64,000 nt of DNA from Streptomyces sp. NBC_01235 (GTDB lineage Bacteria > Actinomycetota > Actinomycetes > Streptomycetales > Streptomycetaceae): NCBI RefSeq assembly GCF_035989285.1, contig NZ_CP108513.1, forward strand, positions 2,604,001-2,668,000, read 5' to 3'. The notes beneath the pieces were generated by a model that worked only from the letters and a program-made list of their open reading frames with translations, searched no databases and was not told the origin of the DNA. Below, in pieces: positions 7,865-16,204 of the stretch (the stretch's first letter is position 1; each line of letters begins with the position of its first letter). A program made the position numbers and the translations under genes.

Positions 7865-9253
7865 ATGAACATGGCGATGATGCGCCTGAGGCGCGAGGAC
7901 CCGCGCGTCGTCGGCTCGTTCAGGCTTCACCGACGGCTCGGCGCGGGCGGGATGGGCGTCGTCTACCTGGGCTCCGACAAGAAGGGGCAGCGGGTCGCGC
8001 TGAAGGTGATCCGGCCCGATCTGGCGGAGGACCAGGAGTTCCGGTCGCGGTTCGCGCGCGAGGTGTCGGCCGCCCGGCGGATCCGGGGCGGGTGCACGGC
8101 GCGGCTGGTCGCGGCGGATCTGGACGCCGACCGGCCGTGGTTCGCCACGCAGTACGTGCCCGGGCCCTCGCTCCACGACAAGGTCAACGACGAGGGGCCG
8201 CTCGGTGCCGCCGAGCTCGCCTCGATCGGGGCCGCGCTGTCGGAGGGGCTCGTCGCGGTGCACGAGGCCGGGGTCGTGCACCGGGACCTGAAGCCCTCCA
8301 ACATCCTGCTCTCCCCCAAGGGCCCGCGGATCATCGACTTCGGCATCGCCTGGGCGACGGGCGCCTCCACGCTGACGCACGTCGGCACGGCGGTCGGCTC
8401 CCCCGGGTTCCTCGCGCCGGAGCAGGTGCGGGGGGCCCTGGTCACCCCGGCCACCGACGTGTTCTCGCTCGGCGCCACGCTCGCGTACGCCTCGACGGCC
8501 GACTCGCCCTTCGGGCACGGCAGTTCCGAGGTGATGCTGTACCGCGTGGTGCACGAGGAGCCGCACCTGCACGGCGTTCCGGACGCGCTGGCCCCGCTGG
8601 TGCGGGCCTGTCTGGCGAAGGACCCCGAGGAGCGGCCCAGCACTCTCGACCTCTCCCTGCGGCTGAAGGAGATCGCGACCCGGGAGTTCCAGGGCCTGGC
8701 GGACGCGCGTCCTCCGGTGCCGCGGGCTGCCGAGGCGGACCGTCCCACGGGACGGCTCTCCGACCTCGGTCACCCGGAGCGCACGCTGCGCCAGCCGGGC
8801 GGGCCGGGTACTCCCCCGCCGCGGAACGGGGTGCCGTCCTCGCGCGGTGCGGTTCCTTCGCGGGGCGGGGCTCCCGCTCGCGGGGGCAGCGCCTCGCGCG
8901 GTGGTGGCGGTGACCGCGCCTCGTCGTCGCGGTCCGGGGCCCGGCCGGCTCCCGCCTCCCGCAACACCCGTCCCGGCAGCGGCAGCCGTCCGGCGCCCCG
9001 CGGCGGGGCCGGGCGGCAGGGGCCGAGGACCACGGGGACCGGGCGGCGGCCCGCCAACCCGCGCCTGCTGCGTCAGCGGCTGTTCGTCTTCGTCGTGGTG
9101 ACCCTGCTCGTCGCGCTCGGCATCGCCGTCGTCCAGGGCTGCCAGGGCCCGGCGCGCGGGCTCGGCGGGGACAACGGCGTCGTACGGCAGGAACAGCCGA
9201 ACGAGCAGCATGTCCGGCCGGAGCAGGGCGTCGGCGGTCCGCTGGGGGACTGA
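7865..9253 (+). CDS. membrane-anchored Ser/Thr protein kinase
   Basis: A 462-residue Hanks-type kinase. It has the glycine loop GAGGMG (26-31), the ATP lysine in ALKVI (K47), the catalytic loop HRDLKPSN (139-146), DFG (158-160) and an APE motif. The kinase domain ends near residue 280. A Ser/Gly/Arg/Pro-rich linker of about 120 residues follows, then one transmembrane helix (about 405-425) and only about 35 residues outside, with no PASTA or other sensor domain. So the kinase is cytoplasmic with a minimal external part. The start may be ATG 7865 or 7871. The 3' end is seven bases from the convergent methyltransferase gene. Confidence 0.93.
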   Translation: MNMAMMRLRREDPRVVGSFRLHRRLGAGGMGVVYLGSDKKGQRVALKVIRPDLAEDQEFRSRFAREVSAARRIRGGCTARLVAADLDADRPWFATQYVPGPSLHDKVNDEGPLGAAELASIGAALSEGLVAVHEAGVVHRDLKPSNILLSPKGPRIIDFGIAWATGASTLTHVGTAVGSPGFLAPEQVRGALVTPATDVFSLGATLAYASTADSPFGHGSSEVMLYRVVHEEPHLHGVPDALAPLVRACLAKDPEERPSTLDLSLRLKEIATREFQGLADARPPVPRAAEADRPTGRLSDLGHPERTLRQPGGPGTPPPRNGVPSSRGAVPSRGGAPARGGSASRGGGGDRASSSRSGARPAPASRNTRPGSGSRPAPRGGAGRQGPRTTGTGRRPANPRLLRQRLFVFVVVTLLVALGIAVVQGCQGPARGLGGDNGVVRQEQPNEQHVRPEQGVGGPLGD

Positions 9254-9260
9254 CCCCGGC

Positions 9261-10079
9261 CTACGCCTGCGGGCGGCCCGTCGCCACCGCGTAGAAGGCG
9301 ACCGCCGCAGCCGCGCCCACGTTGAGCGAGTCGACGCCGTGGGACATGGGGATGCGGACCCATTCGTCGGCGGCGACCAGGGCCTGGGTGGAGAGGCCGT
9401 CGCCCTCCGCGCCCAGCATGAGGGCGACCCTGTCCATCTTGTGCGGGGCGGCCTCGTCGAGGCTTCGGGCCTTCTCGTCGGGGGTGAGGGCGAGGAGGGT
9501 GAAGCCGGCCTCGCGGACCGAGTCCAGGCCCTTGGGCCAGGTGTCCAGGCGGGCGTACGGGACGGAGAAGACCGCGCCCATGGAGACCTTCACGCTGCGG
9601 CGGTAGAGCGGATCGGCGCAGTCCGGTGAGAGCAGGACCGCGTCCATGCCGAGGGCGGCGGACGAGCGGAAGATCGCGCCGATGTTGGTGTGATCGTTGA
9701 CCGACTCCATGACGACGACCCGGCGGGCGGTCTGCAGGAGTTCGGCGGCGGCGGGCAGCGGCTTGCGCTGCATCGAGGCCAGCGCGCCGCGGTGGACGTG
9801 GTAGCCGGTGACGCGTTCCGCGAGCTCCGGGCTGATGGCGTAGACCGGTGCCGGGAGCTCGTCGATGACGTCGCGCATGACGTCGACCCACTTCGCGGAG
9901 AGCAGCATCGAGCGCATCTCGTACCCGGCGCCCTTGGCCCGGCGGATGACCTTCTCGCCCTCCGCGATGAACAGGCCCTCGGCGGGCTCGCGCCTGCGGC
10001 GCAACTCGACGTCGGTCAGGCCGGTGTAGTCGCGCAGGCGCGGGTCGTCGGGGTCCTCAACGGTGATGAGATCGGCCAC
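9261..10079 (-). CDS. TrmH/SpoU-family RNA 2'-O-methyltransferase
   Basis: A 272-residue SPOUT methyltransferase. All three family motifs are visible: motif 1 NDHTNIGAIFRSSAALG, motif 2 MLGAEGDGL and motif 3 IPMSHGVDSLNVGAAAAV, which form the trefoil knot that binds S-adenosylmethionine. An N-terminal substrate-binding domain (GLFIAEGEKVIRRA) precedes it. The target could be rRNA or tRNA and cannot be told from sequence. In actinobacteria, relatives of this family include the thiostrepton-resistance 23S rRNA methyltransferases, but no antibiotic cluster is near. The start is GTG (10077-10079). Confidence 0.92.
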   Translation of the reverse strand: MADLITVEDPDDPRLRDYTGLTDVELRRRREPAEGLFIAEGEKVIRRAKGAGYEMRSMLLSAKWVDVMRDVIDELPAPVYAISPELAERVTGYHVHRGALASMQRKPLPAAAELLQTARRVVVMESVNDHTNIGAIFRSSAALGMDAVLLSPDCADPLYRRSVKVSMGAVFSVPYARLDTWPKGLDSVREAGFTLLALTPDEKARSLDEAAPHKMDRVALMLGAEGDGLSTQALVAADEWVRIPMSHGVDSLNVGAAAAVAFYAVATGRPQA

Positions 10080-10142
10080 AGGGTGATACTGCCTTGTCCT
10101 GGGTGTGGTGCCAACGGCTCGGAGCGGTTGTGTTACCCGCGG

Positions 10143-11375
10143 TTACTCGGACGTCCGGGGGCCGACGGTCACGACCGGGCCGATGACGATGACCGCCGGC
10201 GGCCTGACCTCCTGGGCGCGGACCGTCTCGGCGACCGTCGCGAGGGTCGCGTCGACGCGGCGCTGGGCGGCCGTGGTGCCCTCCTGGACCAGGGCGACCG
10301 GGGTGTCGGGCGACTTGCCGTGAGCGACGAGCGTCTCGGCGATCTTCCCGATCTTGTCGACGCCCATGAGGATCACCAGCGTGCCGGTGAGCTTCGCCAG
10401 GGACGGCCAGTCGACCAGGGAACGTTCGTCGTCGGGGGCGACATGGCCGCTGACCACGGTGAACTCGTGCGCAACGCCCCGGTGCGTGACCGGGATACCG
10501 GCCGCACCCGGCACCGAGATCGAGCTGGAGATGCCCGGGACGACCGTGCAGGCGATCCCGGCCTCGGCGAGGGCCTGGAGCTCCTCCATGCCACGGCCGA
10601 AGACATACGGGTCGCCGCCCTTGAGACGGACGACCGACTTGCCCTGCTTGGCGTGCTCGATCAGCGCGTTGTTGATGGCCTCCTGGGCCATGTACCGGCC
10701 GTAGGGGATCTTCGCCGCGTCGATCACCTCGACGTGCGGCGGGAGTTCGGCGAGGAGGTCGCGCGGGCCGAGCCGGTCGGCGATCACGACGTCCGCCTCG
10801 GCGAGGAGGCGGCGGCCGCGGACCGTGATCAGGTCCGGGTCGCCGGGGCCGCCGCCGACGAGGGCGACGCCGGCGGTGCGGGTGCGGTGGTGGGGGGCGA
10901 CGAGGGTGCCGTCGCGCAGGCCCTCGACGACCGCGTCACGGATGGCCGCGGTGTGGCGGGGGTCGCGGCCACGGGCGTCCGTGGTGAGGACGGCGACCGT
11001 GACACCCTCGCTGTGGCCGGTCGCCGGGGTCCAGGCGGTGGCCTGGTCGGCGTCGTCCGAGCGGACGCACCAGACACGGTGGCGCTCCGCTTCGGAGGAG
11101 GCTCGGGAGTTCGCCTCGGCGTCGCTGGTGGCGATGAGGGCGTACCAGGCGTCGGCCAGGTCGCCTTCGGCGTAGGGGCGCCTGTGCCAGGTGATCTCGG
11201 CCGCGTCGGCCATCGCCTCGACGGAGGGGGTCGCCTCCGGGGACACGAGGTGGATGTCGGCGCCTGCCGCGATCAGGGAGGGGAGGCGGCGCTGGGCCAC
11301 CTGGCCGCCGCCGAGGACGACGACCCTGCGGCCGGTGAGGCGGAGGCCTACGGGGTAGGCGGGGTGTTCGGCCAT
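10143..11375 (-). CDS. cobA: uroporphyrinogen-III C-methyltransferase with siroheme dehydrogenase-like domain
   Basis: A 410-residue protein built like CysG without the middle part. Residues 1 to about 150 are a Rossmann domain (VVVLGGGQVAQRR), like the precorrin-2 dehydrogenase end of CysG. Residues about 165-400 are the SAM-dependent methyltransferase: VALVGGGPGDPDLITVRG, then RLKGGDPYVFGRG and VVPGISSSISVPGAAGIP. It methylates uroporphyrinogen III at C2 and C7 to precorrin-2, the branch point for siroheme and cobalamin. It lies upstream of nothing on its strand but downstream of the BluB-CobT fusion and cobL, so it belongs to a corrinoid cluster. Confidence 0.92.
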   Translation of the reverse strand: MAEHPAYPVGLRLTGRRVVVLGGGQVAQRRLPSLIAAGADIHLVSPEATPSVEAMADAAEITWHRRPYAEGDLADAWYALIATSDAEANSRASSEAERHRVWCVRSDDADQATAWTPATGHSEGVTVAVLTTDARGRDPRHTAAIRDAVVEGLRDGTLVAPHHRTRTAGVALVGGGPGDPDLITVRGRRLLAEADVVIADRLGPRDLLAELPPHVEVIDAAKIPYGRYMAQEAINNALIEHAKQGKSVVRLKGGDPYVFGRGMEELQALAEAGIACTVVPGISSSISVPGAAGIPVTHRGVAHEFTVVSGHVAPDDERSLVDWPSLAKLTGTLVILMGVDKIGKIAETLVAHGKSPDTPVALVQEGTTAAQRRVDATLATVAETVRAQEVRPPAVIVIGPVVTVGPRTSE

Positions 11376-11531
11376 GAGGTGCGGCTCCTCGTGCGAGCAA
11401 GGGTGGGCGCTGCGGCTCTGGAGCGGCCCTGACGTGCGGATTTTAGAGATGGGCTCAGGGTACGGCGGGGCCGGGGGGCCGCGCAGGGGCGCAGGCCCGC
11501 CGGCGCGTGCCCGCCGACCCCCGAGTGGGTC

Positions 11532-14500
11532 CTACTTCTCGGTGACGCCCGCCGAGTCGAACGTCGCCACCTCGTGCATGGCGCGGGCCGTGCTCTGGAC
11601 CAAGGGGAGGGCCAGGAGGGCGCCCGTGCCCTCGCCGAGACGGAGGTCGAGGTCGACCAGGGGGCGCAGGCCCAGCTTGTTCAGGGCGGCCACGTGACCT
11701 GGTTCAGCGCTGCGGTGGCCCGCGATGCAGGCCGCGAGGACCTCGGGGGCGATCGCGCGGGCGACCAGGGCGGCGGCGCCGGCGCTGACGCCGTCCAGGA
11801 TCACCGGCGTACGCAGGGACGCGCCACCGAGGAGGAGACCGACCATCGCCGCGTGTTCGAAGCCGCCGATCGCGGCCAGGACGCCGATGGGGTCGGCCGG
11901 GTCCGGCTGGTGGAGGTCCAGGGCGCGGCGGACGACCTCGGTCTTGCGGGCGAGGGTCTCGTCGTTGATGCCGGTGCCGCGGCCGGTGACCTCGGCCGGG
12001 TCGGCGCCCGTGAAGACGGAGATGAGAGCGGCGGACGCCGTCGTGTTCGCGATGCCCATCTCGCCCGTCAGCAGCGCCTTGTTGCCGGCCGCCACCAGGT
12101 CGCGGGCCGTCTCGATGCCCACCTCGATGGCCTGCTTGGCCTCCTCGCGGGTCATCGCGGGGCCGGTGGTCATGTCGGACGTGCCCGCGCGGACCTTGCG
12201 GGGCAGCAGACCGGGGGTCGCCGGGAGGTCGGCGGCCACGCCCACGTCCACGACGCAGACCTCGGCGCCCACCTGGGTCGCGAAGGCGTTGCAGACCGCG
12301 CCGCCGCCGAGGAAGTTGGCGACCATCTGGGCCGTCACCTCCTGCGGCCAGGGGGTGACGCCCTGGGCGTGCACGCCGTGGTCGCCGGCGAAGATCGCGA
12401 CGGCCGCGGGCTCCGGGATCGGCGGCGGGCACTGCCGGGACAGGCCGGACAGCTGCGCGGAGATGATCTCCAGCATGCCGAGCGCGCCGGCCGGCTTGGT
12501 CATGCGCTTCTGCCGCTCCCAGGCCTCGCCGAGCGCCTTGGCGTCCAGCGGGCGGACGCTGGCGACGGTCTCGGCGAGCAGGTCGTGCGGGTCCTCGCCG
12601 GGCAGCGCGCGACGGCCGTACGTCTCCTCGTGGACGACCCACGACAGCGGACGGCGCTTGGCCCAGCCCGCCTGCATCAGCTCGGGCTCGTCCGGGAACT
12701 CGTCGACATACCCGACGCACAGGTAGGCGACCACTTCGAGGTGCTCGGGCAGGCCGAGCGCGCGGACCATCTCACGCTCGTCGAAGAAGCTGACCCAGCC
12801 GACGCCGAGGCCCTCGGCTCGGGCGGCGAGCCAGAGGTTCTCGACCGCGAGCGCGGAGGAGTACGGCGCCATCTGCGGCTGCGTGTGCCGGCCCAGGGTG
12901 TGGCGGCCGCCGCGGGTCGGGTCGGCGGTGACGACGATGTTCACCGGCGTGTCGAGGATCGCCTCGATCTTCAGTTCCTTGAACTGCTTCGCCCGGCCCT
13001 TGGGCAGGGACTTCGCGTACGCGTCGCGCTGACGCGTCGCCAGTTCGTGCATCGCGCGCCGGGTGTCGGCGGAGCGGATGACGACGAAGTCCCAGGGCTG
13101 CGAGTGGCCGACCGAGGGCGCGGTGTGGGCGGCCTCCAGGACGCGCAGCAGCACCTCGTGCGGGATCGGGTCGCTGCGGAAGCCGTTGCGGATGTCCCGG
13201 CGCTCGCGCATGACCTTCAGAACGGCCTCGCGCTCGGCGTCGTCGTACGCGGGTGCGGCGGGGCCGGTGGACTCTCGAACTTCTTCCACTGCGGCCGGGC
13301 TCTCTTCCTGGTCGGCGGCCCTGGTGTCCAGGTCCTCCGGGCTCTGTGCGACATCGGGGTCGATGATGTCGGTCGCATGCTCCGTGTCCGGGGTCGCCGG
13401 GACGGGAGCGGGGTCGGCACCGCGCGGCGCGGGAACCGTGACGGCGGGGGGAACAACGGCGGCTTCGACGGCCGGCGGCTGTTCCGCCGCCGTCTCCGGA
13501 GCCGGCACCTCCTCGGGGGCCTCCGCCATCTCGGGAGCCGGCACCGCCTCGGGGGTCGGCTGCTCCTCCGTGGGGAGCACGAGGGCGTGCGGCGGGGTCG
13601 GGGCGAGGTGCGGAGTGGTGGGCACCGTGCCCTCGACCGGCACGAACTGGCCCAGGGGCTCGTCCGGCTGGACCGCCAGGGGCTGCTCCGGCCGGACGTC
13701 CACGGGGACGGCCGCCACGGGGAGGGGGGTGGCGTCCACGGGGGGCGCGGAGGGCTCGGGGGACGCGAGGGGCTCGGGGGACGCGAGGGGCTCCGGGGGT
13801 GCCTCGACGGGCGACTCCGCCGTCTCCGTCACAGGCCCCGGCTCCGGCTGCGGCTCCGCGTGGGTTGCGGCGGGGGCGGGTTCCGGCTGGGCGACGGGGA
13901 GCGCAGCCTCGGGCTCCGTCGGCGAGACCGTCCCCGGGGCGAGGGTGTCCGGGATGTGAGATACCTGGTCCGCGATTTGGGCGGCCGGGGCGGGGGGCTC
14001 GTTGGCGGCCTCCGCTTCCGGCTCGTGCTCCTGCTGAGGTGCCGGCTCGGACTCCTGCTCCTGCTCCTGCTGAGGTGCCTGCTCGGGCGCCTGTTGGGCG
14101 GTCGGGTCGGCGGGAGCCTCGGAGGCGTCGGTGAACTGCGCGTCCTCGGGGGCGGCGACGACCTCAGGTTCGGGCGCGGATGCCTCGACCGCAGCGGCGG
14201 ACGCGTCCTGCACGGGTACCGCCGGTTCCGCCGGTTCGGCCGGCGCCTCGGGGGTCACGAGCGCCACAGGCTCGGGATCCTGAGCGGCTTCGGGCTCTGG
14301 AGTGGACTCGGGAGCCCCGACCGGGTCCGGAACGGGGGCCTCGAAAGCGGCCTGCGGTACGACGACGACGTCGGCGACCGGAACCGCCTCCGCCACGGGC
14401 GCCTCTGGAGCCTCCTGGACCTCGGGCGCCACAAGGGCCTGAGCCGCCGTGGGGCCGGCGTTCGCGTCGGCCTCCTGAGACTGAAGCTGAGGCTGAGTCA

Positions 14501-15746
14501 CCTCGGCAGGGATCGCCTCCGCGACCTCGACCGCCTCGGCGACGGGCGCCTCCACGGGGTTCGCCTCAGCGACCGCCACCGGCTCGGCCGCCTCTACCGC
14601 TTCGACCGCCTCGGCCACGACCGGCTCGGCCACGTCGGCCACGTCGGCCACGTCGGCCACGTCGGCCACGACAGGCTCGGCGACGACAGGCTCGGCCACA
14701 ACCGGCTCAGCCGCCTGCGCGGCTTCGGGTGCGTCGGCCGGGTCCTCCGTGGCCTCCGGCGCCTGCGCCGCGTCCACCCGCTGTCCGACGACGGCCGGCG
14801 CAGCGGGGGCGTCCGGCGTCCGGTCGTCGCCGGGGAAGGGGACCTCGGCCGCGTGCTGCCCGGACTCGACAGCCGCGTCGGCGGGAACCTGCGCGGCCTC
14901 CGCCATCATCGCGGCACCGAGCAGCTGACCGGGGTCGACGACCCCGTACGTTTCGGCGCCGTGGCCGCCCTCACCGGCCGCGGCGGCTTCCACAACCGCG
15001 GGCATCGCACCGGCGGGTCCGGCGGCGTGCGCGGCCGCGGCGTGCTGTGCGGCCTGGGCGGCGTACGCGTCGCCCTCCTCCTGCGGGACGGTCGCGGCGA
15101 TCGCCTCGGTCGCCACACGGGCCACGACCGCCTGGGCCGCGCCCACCGGCTCGGCCTGCTGCGCTTCCGTGACCGCCGCCGGAACAACCGTTTCCGCAGT
15201 CGTCACCCCGGAAGCGACCGGCCCCTGAGCGGGAGCCTGGGCCGTGGCCTGCGCGGCGTCCCAGGGCGACGCGCCCTGCGGGGGCATCTCGCGCAGGTGC
15301 GGGACGTCGAGGTACTCGGGACCGGACGCGGGCGGGCCGGGCTGTCGTACCGGCGCGCCCGCGGGGCCGCGGTCGGCGAGGGAGCGGACCGGGCTGGCGG
15401 AGGTGTCGGGGATCGGCGGGCCGAGGTGCAGGGGGCGGCGCGGGGCCGCCTGGGGCGTCGACGGGCCGGGCAGGCGGACGGCGCTGAGGTCGACCGAACC
15501 GCTGTCGCGGCCGGACATCTCGTGCGGGCCCGGCTCGTGCACGGTCTCGACCACCGGTTCCGGCGCGGGCGGCGCCACCTCGTTGCCCCACGCGCTCTGG
15601 GCACCCGGCAGCAGCAACAGGTCTTCGTCCTCGGCGGTGGTCTCGGAGAGGTAGGTGTAGGCACCGTGCGCGGGGGCGCCCGGCTGCTCCACCATGCCTG
15701 CGTTCTCCGGCAGCCCCTCGCCCGGGACCTGGCCGGTGTCGGTCAT
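11532..15746 (-). CDS. cobT: BluB-CobT fusion with long disordered N-terminus
   Basis: A 1404-residue protein starting at ATG (15744-15746) after GAGGGG. Residues 1 to about 830 are low-complexity, rich in Ala, Pro, Glu and Val, with short repeats. Residues about 834-1050 are a flavin reductase-fold domain of the BluB type (RRDIRNGF, AAHTAPSVGHSQPWDFV, GVGWVSFFDE), which makes 5,6-dimethylbenzimidazole from FMNH2. Residues about 1060-1404 are CobT, with FAGDHGVHAQGVTPWP, GEMGIANTTASAAL and the catalytic Glu in RLGEGTGA. CobT transfers phosphoribose to dimethylbenzimidazole. Both steps of lower-ligand supply thus sit in one chain. The family calls are sure; the role of the long N-terminus is unknown. 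Confidence 0.93.
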   Translation of the reverse strand: MTDTGQVPGEGLPENAGMVEQPGAPAHGAYTYLSETTAEDEDLLLLPGAQSAWGNEVAPPAPEPVVETVHEPGPHEMSGRDSGSVDLSAVRLPGPSTPQAAPRRPLHLGPPIPDTSASPVRSLADRGPAGAPVRQPGPPASGPEYLDVPHLREMPPQGASPWDAAQATAQAPAQGPVASGVTTAETVVPAAVTEAQQAEPVGAAQAVVARVATEAIAATVPQEEGDAYAAQAAQHAAAAHAAGPAGAMPAVVEAAAAGEGGHGAETYGVVDPGQLLGAAMMAEAAQVPADAAVESGQHAAEVPFPGDDRTPDAPAAPAVVGQRVDAAQAPEATEDPADAPEAAQAAEPVVAEPVVAEPVVADVADVADVADVAEPVVAEAVEAVEAAEPVAVAEANPVEAPVAEAVEVAEAIPAEVTQPQLQSQEADANAGPTAAQALVAPEVQEAPEAPVAEAVPVADVVVVPQAAFEAPVPDPVGAPESTPEPEAAQDPEPVALVTPEAPAEPAEPAVPVQDASAAAVEASAPEPEVVAAPEDAQFTDASEAPADPTAQQAPEQAPQQEQEQESEPAPQQEHEPEAEAANEPPAPAAQIADQVSHIPDTLAPGTVSPTEPEAALPVAQPEPAPAATHAEPQPEPGPVTETAESPVEAPPEPLASPEPLASPEPSAPPVDATPLPVAAVPVDVRPEQPLAVQPDEPLGQFVPVEGTVPTTPHLAPTPPHALVLPTEEQPTPEAVPAPEMAEAPEEVPAPETAAEQPPAVEAAVVPPAVTVPAPRGADPAPVPATPDTEHATDIIDPDVAQSPEDLDTRAADQEESPAAVEEVRESTGPAAPAYDDAEREAVLKVMRERRDIRNGFRSDPIPHEVLLRVLEAAHTAPSVGHSQPWDFVVIRSADTRRAMHELATRQRDAYAKSLPKGRAKQFKELKIEAILDTPVNIVVTADPTRGGRHTLGRHTQPQMAPYSSALAVENLWLAARAEGLGVGWVSFFDEREMVRALGLPEHLEVVAYLCVGYVDEFPDEPELMQAGWAKRRPLSWVVHEETYGRRALPGEDPHDLLAETVASVRPLDAKALGEAWERQKRMTKPAGALGMLEIISAQLSGLSRQCPPPIPEPAAVAIFAGDHGVHAQGVTPWPQEVTAQMVANFLGGGAVCNAFATQVGAEVCVVDVGVAADLPATPGLLPRKVRAGTSDMTTGPAMTREEAKQAIEVGIETARDLVAAGNKALLTGEMGIANTTASAALISVFTGADPAEVTGRGTGINDETLARKTEVVRRALDLHQPDPADPIGVLAAIGGFEHAAMVGLLLGGASLRTPVILDGVSAGAAALVARAIAPEVLAACIAGHRSAEPGHVAALNKLGLRPLVDLDLRLGEGTGALLALPLVQSTARAMHEVATFDSAGVTEK
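13749..14666. repeat. short in-frame tandem repeats inside the cobT N-terminal region
   Basis: Two blocks are easily read. At 14631-14666 a 9-bp unit (CACGTCGGC) occurs four times and encodes repeated Val-Ala-Asp. At about 13749-13790 an 18-bp unit is repeated and encodes PEPLAS. Further Glu-Pro-Val-Val-Ala repeats follow the first block. Unit lengths are multiples of three, so slippage changes length without breaking the frame. Confidence 0.7.
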
Positions 15747-16183
15747 GCGTACCCCTCGCCCATCGGTTAGTGCTTCTACGGCCGACTCACCCGGAGCGGC
15801 GCACCGACCGCCCCGTAGTGAAGAACGAGCGTCCGTGCCCAGCGGCACGAACGACCCGCCCGAAAAAGCGACAAAGCCATTCAGTGGCATTGTCCCGGCC
15901 GTCGTCGCGTCGCGACAGCTTGATCCGCGACGCTCCGCTGTGGACTGCGCCACGTTGCGCGCCCACCCCGTTCTGCCGTACCACACCCTCCCCAAAAGGG
16001 ATGCGTTTTCCGGACATTGACCGACGAAGCGCCGGGTGAACGGAAGCGGTACGACGATCGGCCAGCCTACCGCGCGCGGTACGACAACAGGATCACGGGG
16101 CGGGCGGACCGGGTCACGTTCGACGGTCCGGCAACGCCCACCCGTCGACCGACCGCCACCCCTCAGCGAGGCTCCCCCAGTGC
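15747..16183. other. 437-bp region upstream of cobT, no gene seen
   Basis: This is the gap between cobL and cobT, both on the minus strand, and should contain the cobT promoter. No ORF with convincing codon use is seen. A GCCACTG string (minus strand, near 15886-15892) recalls the cobalamin riboswitch B12 box, but the other conserved parts of that riboswitch were not found. Confidence 0.45.
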
Positions 16184-16204
16184 TTAACGCCTGGGGGCAC
16201 CCCC
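16171..16204. repeat. dispersed palindromic repeat, copy 1 (end of cobL)
   Basis: Arms CCCCCAG (16174-16180) and CTGGGGG (16191-16197), followed at once by a second small palindrome GGGGG-CA-CCCCC. The element covers the TAA stop of cobL (16184-16186) and probably acts as its terminator. Related copies lie at 40213-40251 and 52581-52617. Confidence 0.65.

Noticed and set aside
11574..15770. A 1398-codon plus-strand frame opposite cobT
   Set aside because: High GC makes long antisense frames common. The composition is Gly/Arg-rich nonsense and the minus strand shows clear BluB and CobT domains.
15880..15900. Possible cobalamin riboswitch before cobT
   Set aside because: A GCCACTG string is present on the minus strand, but the other conserved segments of the B12 riboswitch were not found.
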